Shown here: in pieces, positions 27,930 to 37,140 of the stretch
Numbering within the stretch: the first letter of the stretch is position 1
Layout: the number at the start of each line of letters is the position of its first letter
NCBI RefSeq assembly: GCF_002157355.1
Contig: NZ_LYMK01000020.1
Coordinates: 51,707-115,706, forward strand
Direction: 5' to 3'
From: Variovorax sp. JS1663
GTDB lineage: Bacteria > Pseudomonadota > Gammaproteobacteria > Burkholderiales > Burkholderiaceae_C
Length of the DNA: 64,000 nt
Notes under the pieces: model-generated
The model's database searches: none
What the model saw: only the letters and a program-made list of their open reading frames with translations
What the model was told of the DNA's origin: nothing
Made by a program: the position numbers and the translations under genes

Positions 27930-29411
27930 TCAGCGAACGGCCACCTGTGCCGCAGGCTGCGCGGCAGCCACGGCATCGCCCGTCGTCCAGCCGCCGCCCA
28001 ATGCGCGTATCAGGCCGACGGTGGCCTGGTACTGCGCGGAGCGCACCTGCAACGCCTGCCGCCGGTTGCGCAGTTCGCTGCGGCGCGCGTCGAGCAGGTC
28101 GAGCTGGCTGATGTAGCCGTTGCGGTAGCGCGTGTCGGACAGCTGCGTGGCCCGGGTGGCCGAGGCCACCGCCTTGCCCTGCACTTCCGATTGCGCCTCC
28201 AGGATGCGCAGCGAGGACAGCTGGTCCTCCACGTCACGGAAGGCGCCCAGCACCTGCTCCCGGTAGCCCGCGAGTGCGCCGTCGAGCTGGGCATTCGCGC
28301 CCTGCACGCCGGCCTCGCGCCGGCCGCCGTCGAGCAGCGGCAGGGAGAGCAGCGCGCCGATGCCCCAGGAGCGCGCCGACCACTTGAACAGGTCACCCAG
28401 TTCGGACGAGGCATAACCGGCCCCGCCGGTCAGCGAGATGTCCGGGAACCAGGCCGTCTGCGCGACGCCCACGCGGGCCTGCGCCGCCAGCACGCTCTTC
28501 TGCGCGGCCGCGACATCGGGCCGGCGCGTCAGTACCGTCGCCGGCACGCCGGCCGGGATCACCGGCAGTGCGGTGTTCCAGCGGTCGGTCTTCATCTCGA
28601 AGCTGGACGCGGCCTCGCCGGTCAGCACCGCCAGTGCATGCTCGAGCTCGGCACGGCGGCGGTCCAGGGTGAGCGCATCCGATTCGGTGGAGGCCATCTC
28701 GGTCTCGACCCGAGCCACGTCGAGCTCGGCGATGTCGCCGGCCTGGTGGCGCTGCTGCGTGAGGCGCAGCGTGTCCCGGTAGGCCTCGACGGTCTCGCGC
28801 ACCAGCTGGCGCTCGTCGTCGATGGCACGCAGCGACAGGTAGGTCTGCGCGGTCTCGGCCTGCACCAGCAGGCGCGTGCTCTGCAGCAGGCCTTCGCGCG
28901 ATTCGGCGTCGAGCCGCGCGGCATCGCTGGCCTTCGAGAGCCGGCCGAACAGGTCGAGCTCGTAGGAGAAGTCGAGTCCCGCATTGATCAGCGTGGACGG
29001 CTGCGTGCTCTGGTTGCGGTCCAGCCCGCGCTGCCGGCTGGCGCCCGCGCCCAGGCCGAGCTGCGGCGCCCGGTTCGCGTCGGCGCTGCGCACCAGCGAA
29101 CGCGCCTCGGCCAGCCGCGCCGCCGCGGCCTGGATGCTGTTGTTGGCGGCATCGGCACGCGCGACCAGCGCATCGAGCACCGGGTCGTTGAAGGCGCGCC
29201 ACCATTCGCCGCGCGGCTGCGCCTCGGCCGGCTTGGCGCGCGTCCACTGCCCTTCGGCCGGCGCCGCGGCCTGTTCCTTGAACTGGGCCGGGGTCTGGAC
29301 GCTCGGCGCCTCCGGCGTTGCCGTGGCGCAGCCGGCCAGCACCAGGGCCGCCACGAGCGGCACCAGCGCCGCGCGCAGGGGCCGGGTGAAAGTGCTTCGA
29401 TCGAATTTCAT
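27930..29411 (-). CDS. RND efflux outer-membrane channel lipoprotein (OprC/OpcM/NodT family)
   Basis: This is the TolC-like exit duct of a tripartite drug pump. The 493-residue protein has a lipoprotein signal with lipobox LAGC and lipidated Cys28. Two outer-membrane-efflux repeats follow (WWRAFNDPVLDALV near the start; AYRDTLRLTQQRHQAGDIAELDVARVETEMAS). VPATVLTRRPDVAAAQ and the final FRDVEDQLSSLRILEAQ region are typical of the NodT subgroup. It is the last gene of the llpE-adaptor-pump-channel operon, 41 bases after the pump gene. Confidence 0.94.
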   Translation of the reverse strand: MKFDRSTFTRPLRAALVPLVAALVLAGCATATPEAPSVQTPAQFKEQAAAPAEGQWTRAKPAEAQPRGEWWRAFNDPVLDALVARADAANNSIQAAAARLAEARSLVRSADANRAPQLGLGAGASRQRGLDRNQSTQPSTLINAGLDFSYELDLFGRLSKASDAARLDAESREGLLQSTRLLVQAETAQTYLSLRAIDDERQLVRETVEAYRDTLRLTQQRHQAGDIAELDVARVETEMASTESDALTLDRRRAELEHALAVLTGEAASSFEMKTDRWNTALPVIPAGVPATVLTRRPDVAAAQKSVLAAQARVGVAQTAWFPDISLTGGAGYASSELGDLFKWSARSWGIGALLSLPLLDGGRREAGVQGANAQLDGALAGYREQVLGAFRDVEDQLSSLRILEAQSEVQGKAVASATRATQLSDTRYRNGYISQLDLLDARRSELRNRRQALQVRSAQYQATVGLIRALGGGWTTGDAVAAAQPAAQVAVR

Positions 29412-29452
29412 GATCCGCTTTCTTCTTTCAGGAAGGCTTGCGCCCTCGTTCT

Positions 29453-32400
29453 TCAGTCATGTGCCTTCAGGGGCGCGGCAGGCAGGGGCCGCAGGCCGCC
29501 CGCGCCACCGGAGGAGCCGCCGGCATCGTGATGCGGCGCCGGGTGCTCGGCCGAGACGAAGCTGTCGTCGTCCGCCAGGTGCGGCACCTCGCCGTGCAGC
29601 TTGAGCGGCTTGTTGCCCGTCAGCTTGCGCAGGGCCACGTAGAACACCGGCGTCAGGAACAGGCCGAAGGCCGTCACGCCGATCATCCCGGCGAACACCG
29701 CCACGCCCATCGCCGAGCGCATCTCGGAGCCCGCGCCCTTGGCCAGCACCAGCGGCAGAACACCCATCACGAAGGCCATCGAGGTCATCAGGATCGGGCG
29801 CAGCCGCAGGCGGCTGGCCTCGATCGCGGCCTGGACAGGCGTTCGCCCGGCAAATTCGAGCTCGCGCGCGAACTCCACGATCAGGATCGCGTTCTTCGCC
29901 GACAACCCGACCAGCACGATCAACCCGATCTGCGTGAAGACGTTGTTGTCGCCGCCGGAGATCCACACGCCGGTCATCGCGGCCAACAGGCCCATGGGCA
30001 CGATCAGGATGATCGACAGCGGCAGCGTCAGGCTTTCGTACTGGGCAGCCAGCACCAGGAACACCAGCAGGATGGCGAGCGGGAACACCAGCACCGCCGA
30101 ATTGCCGGCCAGGATCTCCTGGTAGGTCAGCTCGGTCCACTCGAAGCTCACGCCCTTGGGCAGGGTCTCGGCGGCGATGCGCTCGATCGCGTCCTGCGCC
30201 TGGCCCGATGAGAATCCGGGCGCCGGCGCGCCATTGACGTCGGCCGAGAGGTAGCCGTTGTAGCGCATCGCGCGCTCGGGGCCGAAGCTCGAGTCCACCT
30301 TCATCAGCGCCGACAGCGGCACCATTTCGCCGGTGTTGGAGCGCACTTTCAGCAGGCCGATGTCCTCGGCGCGTGCGCGGTAAGGCGCATCGGCCTGCAC
30401 CCGCACGGTGTAGGTGCGGCCGAACTTGTTGAAGTCGTTCACGTACAGGCTGCCGAGGTAGACCTGCATGGCCTCGAAGATGTCCGTCACCGGCACGCCG
30501 AGCTGGCGCGCCTTGGTGCGGTCGATGTCCGCGTACAGCTGCGGCACGTTGACCTGCCAGCTGGTGAACATGCCGGCCAGCTCGGGTGCCTGGCGGGCCT
30601 TGGTCATGAAGGCCTTGACCGCCGCATCCATCTGCTCGTAGCCGACCGAGCCGCGGTCCTCCAGCTGCAGCTTGAAGCCGCCCGTGGTGCCCAGGCCCGC
30701 CACCGGCGGCGGCGGGAACATCACGATGAAGGCGTCCTGGATGCCGGCGAACTGCTGGTTCAACTGACCCGCCACCGCGGCGCCGCTCTGGTCGGCACGC
30801 CGACGCTCGTCGAAGGGCTTGAGCGTGGTGAACACGATGCCCGAGTTGGAGCTGTTGGTGAAGCCGTTGATCGACAGGCCCGGGAACGCGACCGCATCCT
30901 CCACGTTCGGGTTCTTCTTGGCGATCTCGCCCATGCGCTGGATCACGTCTTCCGTGCGGTCCAGCGTGGCGCCGTCGGGCAGTTGGGCGAAGCCGATCAG
31001 GTACTGCTTGTCCTGCGTCGGCACGAAGCCGCTGGGCACGGCCTTGAACAGGCCGAAGGTCACGCCCACCAGCGCCAGGTAGATGACGAGCATCAGCGTC
31101 TTGCGCGAGATCACGCCCTTGACGCCGCCGCTGTAGGCCTCCGAGCCGCGGTGGAAGACCTTGTTGAAGCCGCGGAAGAACCAGCCGAACGCGCGATCCA
31201 TGCCGCGCGTGAGCGCGTCCTTGGGCTCGTCGTGGCCTTTGAGCAGCAGCGCGGCGAGCGCGGGCGAGAGCGTGAGCGAGTTGATCGCCGAGATCACCGT
31301 CGAGATCGCGATCGTGACCGCGAACTGCTTGTAGAACTGGCCCGTCAGGCCGCTGATGAAGGCCAGCGGCACGAACACCGCCACCAGCACCAGCGCGATG
31401 GCGATGATCGGCCCTGACACTTCGCGCATGGCGCGGTAGGTCGCCTCGCGCGGCGTGAGCCCGGCCTCGATGTTGCGCTCGACGTTCTCCACCACCACGA
31501 TCGCGTCGTCCACCACGATGCCGATCGCCAGCACCAGCCCGAACAGCGACAGCGCGTTGATCGAGAAGCCCAGCACGTGCAGCACGGCGAAGGTACCGAC
31601 CACCGACACCGGCACGGCCAGCAGCGGGATGATGGACGCGCGCCAGGTCTGCAGGAACACGATCACCACCAGCACCACCAGCAGGATGGCCTCCAGCAGC
31701 GTGTGCACCACCGATTCGATGGAGGCACGCACGAACTGCGTCGGGTCGTAGGCGATGCGGTATTCCACGCCCTCGGGCATGTTCTTCTTGATCTCGTCCA
31801 TCGTCTTGCGCACGTTGGCCGAGATGTCGAGCGCGTTGGAGTTCGGCGCCTGGAACACGCCGATACCGACCGCCTGGTCGTTGTTGAGCAGCGAGCGCAG
31901 CGAGTAGTCGGCAGCGCCCAGTTCGATGCGGCCGAGGTCGCGCAGCCGCGTCACCTCGCCGTTGGCACCGCTCTTGACGATGATGTCGCCGAACTCCTCT
32001 TCGTTCTGCAGCCGGCCCTGGGCGTTGATGGACAGTTGCATGTCCACGCCCGACAGGCCCGGCGAGGCCCCGACCACGCCGGCCGCGGCCTGGATGTTCT
32101 GGCTGCGGATGGCCGCCACCACGTCGCCGGCCGACAGGCCGCGCTGCGCCACCTTCTGCGGGTCCAGCCAGACGCGCATGGAGTAGTCGCCGCCGCCGAA
32201 GATGTTGACCTGGCCCACGCCCTCGATGCGCGCGAGCCGGTCCTTGACGTTCAGCACCGCGAAGTTGCGCAGGTAGTTGATGTCGTAGCGCTCGTTGGGC
32301 GACACGAGGTGCACCACCATCGTGAGGTCGGGCGAGCTCTTGATCGTGGTCACGCCCAGGCGGCGCACTTCCTCGGGCAGGCGCGGCTCGGCCTGCGTGA

Positions 32401-32737
32401 CGCGGTTCTGCACCAGCTGCTGCGCCTTGTCGGGGTCGGTGCCGAGCTTGAAGGTCACCGTCAGCGTCATCACGCCGTCGGTGGTCGCCTGGCTGAACAT
32501 GTAGAGCATGCCCTCGACCCCGTTGATCTGCTCCTCGATCGGCGTGGCCACCGTCTCGGCGATCACCTTCGGGTTCGCGCCCGGGTACTGGGCGCGCACC
32601 ACCACCGAGGGCGGCGCCACTTCGGGGTATTCGGAGATGGGCAGACCGCGCAGCGCGATCAGGCCCGCGATCAGCATCAGCAGCGAGAGCACGCCCGCGA
32701 AGATCGGCCGATCGATGAAGAACTTCGATAGATTCAT
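29453..32737 (-). CDS. RND multidrug efflux permease (HAE1 family, BpeF/CeoB/MexF-like)
   Basis: This proton-driven inner-membrane pump extrudes drugs from periplasm and membrane. The 1094-residue protein has the 12-helix HAE1 layout: MNLSKFFIDRPIFAGVLSLLM at the N-terminus, the TM4 proton-relay aspartates in GIVVDDAIVVVENVERN, and the TM10 lysine in VGLSAKNAILIVEFARELEFAGR. It is longer than AcrB (about 1050) because of a non-conserved His/Gly/Pro-rich cytoplasmic tail. Neighbours (adaptor, channel, llpE, divergent LysR) match the BpeEF-OprC and CeoAB-OpcM loci of Burkholderia, which export chloramphenicol, trimethoprim and quinolones. Substrates here are inferred only. Confidence 0.95.
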   Translation of the reverse strand: MNLSKFFIDRPIFAGVLSLLMLIAGLIALRGLPISEYPEVAPPSVVVRAQYPGANPKVIAETVATPIEEQINGVEGMLYMFSQATTDGVMTLTVTFKLGTDPDKAQQLVQNRVTQAEPRLPEEVRRLGVTTIKSSPDLTMVVHLVSPNERYDINYLRNFAVLNVKDRLARIEGVGQVNIFGGGDYSMRVWLDPQKVAQRGLSAGDVVAAIRSQNIQAAAGVVGASPGLSGVDMQLSINAQGRLQNEEEFGDIIVKSGANGEVTRLRDLGRIELGAADYSLRSLLNNDQAVGIGVFQAPNSNALDISANVRKTMDEIKKNMPEGVEYRIAYDPTQFVRASIESVVHTLLEAILLVVLVVIVFLQTWRASIIPLLAVPVSVVGTFAVLHVLGFSINALSLFGLVLAIGIVVDDAIVVVENVERNIEAGLTPREATYRAMREVSGPIIAIALVLVAVFVPLAFISGLTGQFYKQFAVTIAISTVISAINSLTLSPALAALLLKGHDEPKDALTRGMDRAFGWFFRGFNKVFHRGSEAYSGGVKGVISRKTLMLVIYLALVGVTFGLFKAVPSGFVPTQDKQYLIGFAQLPDGATLDRTEDVIQRMGEIAKKNPNVEDAVAFPGLSINGFTNSSNSGIVFTTLKPFDERRRADQSGAAVAGQLNQQFAGIQDAFIVMFPPPPVAGLGTTGGFKLQLEDRGSVGYEQMDAAVKAFMTKARQAPELAGMFTSWQVNVPQLYADIDRTKARQLGVPVTDIFEAMQVYLGSLYVNDFNKFGRTYTVRVQADAPYRARAEDIGLLKVRSNTGEMVPLSALMKVDSSFGPERAMRYNGYLSADVNGAPAPGFSSGQAQDAIERIAAETLPKGVSFEWTELTYQEILAGNSAVLVFPLAILLVFLVLAAQYESLTLPLSIILIVPMGLLAAMTGVWISGGDNNVFTQIGLIVLVGLSAKNAILIVEFARELEFAGRTPVQAAIEASRLRLRPILMTSMAFVMGVLPLVLAKGAGSEMRSAMGVAVFAGMIGVTAFGLFLTPVFYVALRKLTGNKPLKLHGEVPHLADDDSFVSAEHPAPHHDAGGSSGGAGGLRPLPAAPLKAHD

Positions 32738-32765
32738 GATGTTTCCCTCGGGATGCCGCAGCCCA

Positions 32766-34010
32766 TCAGGACTTGGCGGCGCTGGCCACGCTCTGGGCCT
32801 GCGCTTCGGTCTTGCCGTCCATGCTCACTGCCGTCGGTGCCACCAGGGCGCCCGGGCGGATGTGCTGCAGGCCGTTGACCACCACGCGCTCACCGGCCTT
32901 CAGGCCCTTGGTCACCACGCGCAGGCCGTTGGCCGGCGCGCCCAGCGTGACTTCGCGCCACTCGGCCTTGTTGTCCTCGCCGATCACCATCACGAACTTC
33001 TTGTTCTGGTCGGTGCCGACCGCGCGCTCGCTGACCAGCAGCGCGGTGTCGCTCTTGGCCTGGCCCATGCGGATGCGGGCGAACTGGCCGGGGATCAGCG
33101 TGCCTTCCTTGTTGTCGAAGGCGGCGCGCACGCGCACCGTGCCGCTCCTGGCGTCGACCTGGTTGTCGATCAGCTGCAGCCGGCCTTCGTAGGGCGTGCC
33201 TTCGAGGCCGGCGGTGCCCATCTGCACCGGGATGCCGTCCAGCTTGCCGCGCGCGGCAGCCCCTGCGGGCAGTTCCCTCAGCGCCTTGACCACGACCTGC
33301 TCGTCGGCGTCGAAGCTCGCGTAGATCGGGCTGACCGACACCAGGGTCGTCAGCACCGGCGCGCCGGGGCCGGCCGCGACCAGGTTGCCCACGGTCACTT
33401 CCAGCTTGCCGACGCGGCCCGAGACCGGCGCCTTCACCTGTGTGTAGCCCAGGTTCAGGCGCGCGCTCTGCAGTTGGGCCTGCGCGGCACGCAGGCTGGC
33501 CTCGGCCTCGCGGCCGGCGTTGACCCGCTCGTCCAGCTCGCGCTGGGCGATGGCCTTGTCGTCCCACAGGCGCTTCGCACGCTCCTGCTCGCTGCGCGTG
33601 AAGGCTGCGCGGGCCTGGGCCGAAGTGACCTGCGCCTCGGCCCGCTCCACCTCGGCGGCGTACGGCGCCGGGTCGATGGTGACCAGCAGGTCGCCCTGCT
33701 TGACCAGCGCGCCTTCGCGGAAGTGCACCGACTGCACGGCGCCCGAAACGCGGGAGCGCACGTCGACGCGCTCCACCGCTTCCAGGCGGCCGGAGAACTC
33801 GTCCCAGGTGTTGACCTCTGTCGCGGCCACCACGGCCACCGACACCGGCGTGGCGCGCGGCGCGGCGACGGCAGGCGCGTCGTTGGCCTCGGCCTTGAAG
33901 CTGGGGAAGCCGAGCAGGATCGCCGAGGCGATCGCCACCAGGGCGGTGACGCCGGTCACGGCAGGCCAGACGCGGCGGCGGAGGTTCGACTTGTTGTTGG
34001 TTGGCAGCAT
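32766..34010 (-). CDS. RND efflux periplasmic adaptor (membrane-fusion protein, BpeE/CeoA-like)
   Basis: The adaptor links pump and outer-membrane channel. The 414-residue protein has a single N-terminal membrane anchor (VTGVTALVAIASAILLG) and no lipobox. Next come a lipoyl half-motif (VDVRSRVSGAVQSVHFREGALVKQGDLLVTID) and a helical hairpin (AEAQVTSAQARAAFTRSEQERAKRLWD). The second lipoyl half (NLGYTQVKAPVSGRVGKLEVTVGNLV) and a beta-barrel domain complete it. ATG at 34010 is chosen because the anchor starts there. It is 28 bases upstream of the pump gene and 143 bases downstream of llpE. Confidence 0.93.
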   Translation of the reverse strand: MLPTNNKSNLRRRVWPAVTGVTALVAIASAILLGFPSFKAEANDAPAVAAPRATPVSVAVVAATEVNTWDEFSGRLEAVERVDVRSRVSGAVQSVHFREGALVKQGDLLVTIDPAPYAAEVERAEAQVTSAQARAAFTRSEQERAKRLWDDKAIAQRELDERVNAGREAEASLRAAQAQLQSARLNLGYTQVKAPVSGRVGKLEVTVGNLVAAGPGAPVLTTLVSVSPIYASFDADEQVVVKALRELPAGAAARGKLDGIPVQMGTAGLEGTPYEGRLQLIDNQVDARSGTVRVRAAFDNKEGTLIPGQFARIRMGQAKSDTALLVSERAVGTDQNKKFVMVIGEDNKAEWREVTLGAPANGLRVVTKGLKAGERVVVNGLQHIRPGALVAPTAVSMDGKTEAQAQSVASAAKS

Positions 34011-34153
34011 GGTGAAGGTCCTCGTGATGACTTTGAAAAAACAACAACCCGGCCCGCCGCGGTGGCGGCAGGAAGGCGACAACCGGCCCTGCCGGTGATA
34101 CCGGCAAGCCGAGCGAAACTTCGAGAAAGGTCTACCGGCGCAGCCGGCTGTGC

Positions 34154-35026
34154 CTAGGCCGGGGGAGGCAGCGGCGGCACCGTGGAAGCGAAGAACGCGC
34201 GCAGATGCCCACCCACTGTCTCCGTGCACGCGCAGTCCCCGGAAGCGGGGTCATACAACTCGTCCGGACACTTGGCGGACGAAGGCAGCACCGCCTTCGT
34301 CACCGGAATGCCCGCTTCATGCAGCCGCCGCGCGAAGCTCAGGGCCTCGTCGCGCATCGCATCGTCCTCGCCGACCAGCACCAGGGTGGGCGCCAGCTCG
34401 GCCAGCCTCAACGCGGCGCCCGGCACCGCGTAGGGATGCGTCGCGTTCATCGGGCTGCTCAGGTATTCCTGCCATCCCGAGGCCCAGCGGCAGCGGACGA
34501 CATCGGCAGAGGCATTCCGCAGCGACAGCGTGCCGGCGCAGGGGTCCAGCATCGGCGACAGCAGGATCTGGCCGGCCAGCGGCGGATGGGCGCGATCGCG
34601 CGCCATCACGCCGACCGCGGCCGCCACGTTGCCGCCCGCCTCTTCGCCCGCCAGGTACAGGCGAGCGCCCTTCCCGGCCAGCTTGACGCGCTGCTTGTAG
34701 GCCCATTCCAGCGCCGCGAATCCGACCTCGATCGGCTCGGGGAAGGGCTTGAGCGGATAGTCCACCGACAGCACCACCGCGCCGGCGCCGGCCAGCATCC
34801 GGGCCACGTTGCGGCCGTCATCCAGGCCCCCGCTCACGAAGGTGCCGCCATGGAAATGCACCACCAGCGGCGTCGAAGCGCCCTTGGCCTTCTGCCCATA
34901 GAGGCGGGCCTGTACGGGCTCACGGTCCGGCAGGGGAATGCTGATGTCGGTTTCGGTACCCGACGCAGCAGCGGCCGGCGTGGCCGCAACGGCTTCGGCA
35001 GGACGCGGAATGGGACGGGATGACAT
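34154..35026 (-). CDS. LlpE-like alpha/beta hydrolase lacking the catalytic serine
   Basis: The 290-residue protein has the hormone-sensitive-lipase/acetyl-esterase fold. VVHFHGGTFVSGG matches the HGG oxyanion motif, VLSVDYPLKPFPEP follows, and ILLSPMLDP is present. The acid residue region (VLVGEDDAMRDEAL) and a C-terminal GGHLRAFF histidine are retained. The nucleophile elbow, GDSAGGN in active members, reads GEEAGGN here, so the serine is replaced by glutamate. Three cysteines sit in a C-terminal insert (KCPDELYDPASGDCAC). Position between the divergent LysR gene and the adaptor matches llpE in Burkholderia efflux operons. A non-hydrolytic role is possible. Confidence 0.85.
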   Translation of the reverse strand: MSSRPIPRPAEAVAATPAAAASGTETDISIPLPDREPVQARLYGQKAKGASTPLVVHFHGGTFVSGGLDDGRNVARMLAGAGAVVLSVDYPLKPFPEPIEVGFAALEWAYKQRVKLAGKGARLYLAGEEAGGNVAAAVGVMARDRAHPPLAGQILLSPMLDPCAGTLSLRNASADVVRCRWASGWQEYLSSPMNATHPYAVPGAALRLAELAPTLVLVGEDDAMRDEALSFARRLHEAGIPVTKAVLPSSAKCPDELYDPASGDCACTETVGGHLRAFFASTVPPLPPPA

Positions 35027-35151
35027 GGCACAGGCTCGGTGTGTGGACGATGGTTGAATATTAAGGGCCTCATTGGCGGCTACAACGGCCCCACAAACCC
35101 CACTCTGTTTCCAATCGACTAACAATGGCCTAAGACGGGGCATGCAAGAAT

Positions 35152-35181
35152 CCCGCCCCGCCCCAGAGATGGGCGGGTTTT
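35152..35181 (+). promoter_or_regulatory. Terminator-like hairpin in the leader of the LysR gene
   Basis: CCCGCCC (35152-35158) pairs with GGGCGGG (35171-35177), with extra AA/TT pairing outside, and four T residues follow. It lies directly upstream of the AGGAG ribosome site of the LysR gene at 35199. It could limit read-through into the regulator or end an upstream transcript. The loop of 12 bases is long, so strength is moderate. Confidence 0.45.
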
Positions 35182-35198
35182 CCCCAGGAGCACCATAA

Positions 35199-36113
35199 AT
35201 GGATCAGATCCAGGCCATGCGGATCTTCGTCCGCGTCGTGGAAGCCGGCACCTTCACCCGTGCCGCGGACTCGCTCGGACTGCCCAAGGGCACGGTCACC
35301 AAGCAGATCCAGGCGCTGGAGTCGCGCCTGCACGTCAAGCTGCTGAACCGGACCACGCGGCGCGTCACGGTCACGCCCGACGGCGCCGCCTACTACGACC
35401 GCACCGCCCGGCTGCTCAACGATTTCGACGACATCGAGGCGAGCATGACCAACGCGCAGGCCAACCCGACCGGGCGGCTGCGCATCGACGTGGGCTCCTC
35501 GACGGCGCGCATGATCATCCTGCCGGCGCTGGCCGGCTTCTGCGACCGCTATCCCGACATCCAGGTGGACCTGGGCGTGAGCGACCGGCCGGTGGACCTG
35601 ATCAGCGACAACGTGGACTGCGTGATCCGCGCCGGCGACCTGACCGACCAGTCGCTGGTGGCACGGCGCATCGGCTCGCTGGATTTCGTGACCGTGGCCT
35701 CGCCGGCCTACGTCAAGCGCTACGGCATGCCCCAGCATCCCAGCGACCTGGAGAAGCGCCATCACGTGGTGAGCTACTTCGCGGCCGGCTCGCGCCGGAT
35801 CTACCCGCACGAGTTCAGCAAAGGCGAGGAGCACATCGAGATCTCGGGGCCCTACCGCGTCTCGGTCAACGAGGCCAACGCCCACCTGGCCGCCGTGCTC
35901 GGCGGCTTCGGCATCTCGCAGTGCGTCGGCTTCATGGCCGATCCGCACATCGAGAGCGGCGAGCTGGTCCGGCTGCTGCCGGACTGGACGCGCGAGCCGC
36001 TGCCGGTGCACGTGGTGTACCCGCCCAACCGGCACCTGAGCGCCAAGGTGCGGGTGTTCGTGGATTGGGCGGCGGACCTGTTCTCGAGGAATCCGGCGCT
36101 GCAGCGACGCTGA
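35199..36113 (+). CDS. LysR-family regulator of the efflux operon (BpeT/CeoR-like)
   Basis: The 304-residue protein has an N-terminal winged helix (MDQIQAMRIFVRVVEAGTFTRAADSLGLPKGTVTKQIQALESRL) and a two-lobed effector domain (RLRIDVGSSTARMIILPALAGFCDRYPDIQVDLGVSDRPVDLI). This sequence type belongs to the CrgA/AaeR-like LysR subgroup. ATG at 35199 follows AGGAG. It is divergent from llpE with 172 bases between, the classic arrangement for a LysR activator of an efflux operon, as with BpeT and CeoR. The co-inducer is unknown. Confidence 0.9.
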   Translation: MDQIQAMRIFVRVVEAGTFTRAADSLGLPKGTVTKQIQALESRLHVKLLNRTTRRVTVTPDGAAYYDRTARLLNDFDDIEASMTNAQANPTGRLRIDVGSSTARMIILPALAGFCDRYPDIQVDLGVSDRPVDLISDNVDCVIRAGDLTDQSLVARRIGSLDFVTVASPAYVKRYGMPQHPSDLEKRHHVVSYFAAGSRRIYPHEFSKGEEHIEISGPYRVSVNEANAHLAAVLGGFGISQCVGFMADPHIESGELVRLLPDWTREPLPVHVVYPPNRHLSAKVRVFVDWAADLFSRNPALQRR

Positions 36114-36123
36114 GCGCTTCCCT

Positions 36124-37140
36124 TCAGGCCATCGCGCGCCAGGCCTGCCCCAGCGCGGCCTGGCTGGCGTGCGGCAGCACGCCCAGGCGCACATGGCCCG
36201 GCAGGCCGAAGGAAGCGGTGTCGCGCAACTGGATGCCGGCTGCGCGCAGCGGGGCCGCCCGCGGCGTATAGGGCGCCTCGGGGCGCGCACAGAAGTAGTT
36301 GGCGACGCTTGGCAGCACGGACCAGCCCAGCGATTCGCACAGGGCCTGCTGGGCGTGCTTCCATTCGCGCAGGCGGTCGAGGCTGTGCGCGAGCCAGTCC
36401 TGCGTTTCGGCGCGGGTCCACGCGTCGAGCAGCGCCACACCATGTGCGCCCAGCGGCCAGGACGGCGCGAGCCGGTCGAGCCGCGCAACCATGCCGGCAG
36501 CCTCGCGCGGCGCGATCGCATAGGCCGCGCGGATGCCGGTCAGGCCCAGCGCCTTGTTGGGTGTCCACAGCTGCCAGACATGGTCCCGCTGCACAGGATC
36601 GAGGTCCAGGCTGGCTTCAAGACGCAGCGGCTCGTAGGCCAGGTCGAGCACGCAGGTGGACGCGTCGGTCAAGGCGGCCACGCGCTGGGCCAGGCCGGGT
36701 TGCGCCTGGCCCAGCGGGCTGGACGGATCGCAGCACCAGACCAGCGCGTCGCCGTCTGCCATGTCGGGCCCGCGCTTCACCTCGAGTCCCCAGGCGAGCG
36801 CCGCGCGCTCGCAATCGCCATAGCTGTGCGCCGGCAGCCAGGCCGCGCGGCCGCCCTGCTGCGCGACCGCCGCGGTGATCCGCACGATGAATTCACTGGC
36901 ACTCGCGGCGATCACGATGCGCGCCGGCGCCACGCCGTGGAAGCGGCCCAGCGTCTCGCGCAGTGCCGTGTAGCGTGGATCGGGATAGCGGCTGGCGTCG
37001 GCCTCCCGCAGCGCGCGCCAGGCGACGGGACACGGGCCGCAGGCATTGGCGTTGGTCGAGAAGTCATGCGGCGCCGCGCCCCGGGCATCGGGTCCGCCGT
37101 GCCGGGCCGGCTCGTCATCGGGTTCCCGCGATGCATTCAT
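36124..37140 (-). CDS. cobD: Threonine-phosphate decarboxylase (cobalamin side chain)
   Basis: This PLP enzyme makes (R)-1-amino-2-propanol phosphate from threonine phosphate for the B12 nucleotide loop (Salmonella CobD, Pseudomonas CobC). The 338-residue aminotransferase-fold protein opens with HDFSTNANACGPCP, the equivalent of the LSTGINP-type motif. It has PLP Lys196 in LWTPNKALGLTGIRAAYAI and a C-terminal VANYFCARPE/RDTASFGLPGHVRLGVL substrate region. Its ATG overlaps the cbiB stop. It is the last gene of the riboswitch-led operon and converges with the LysR gene. Confidence 0.92.
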   Translation of the reverse strand: MNASREPDDEPARHGGPDARGAAPHDFSTNANACGPCPVAWRALREADASRYPDPRYTALRETLGRFHGVAPARIVIAASASEFIVRITAAVAQQGGRAAWLPAHSYGDCERAALAWGLEVKRGPDMADGDALVWCCDPSSPLGQAQPGLAQRVAALTDASTCVLDLAYEPLRLEASLDLDPVQRDHVWQLWTPNKALGLTGIRAAYAIAPREAAGMVARLDRLAPSWPLGAHGVALLDAWTRAETQDWLAHSLDRLREWKHAQQALCESLGWSVLPSVANYFCARPEAPYTPRAAPLRAAGIQLRDTASFGLPGHVRLGVLPHASQAALGQAWRAMA

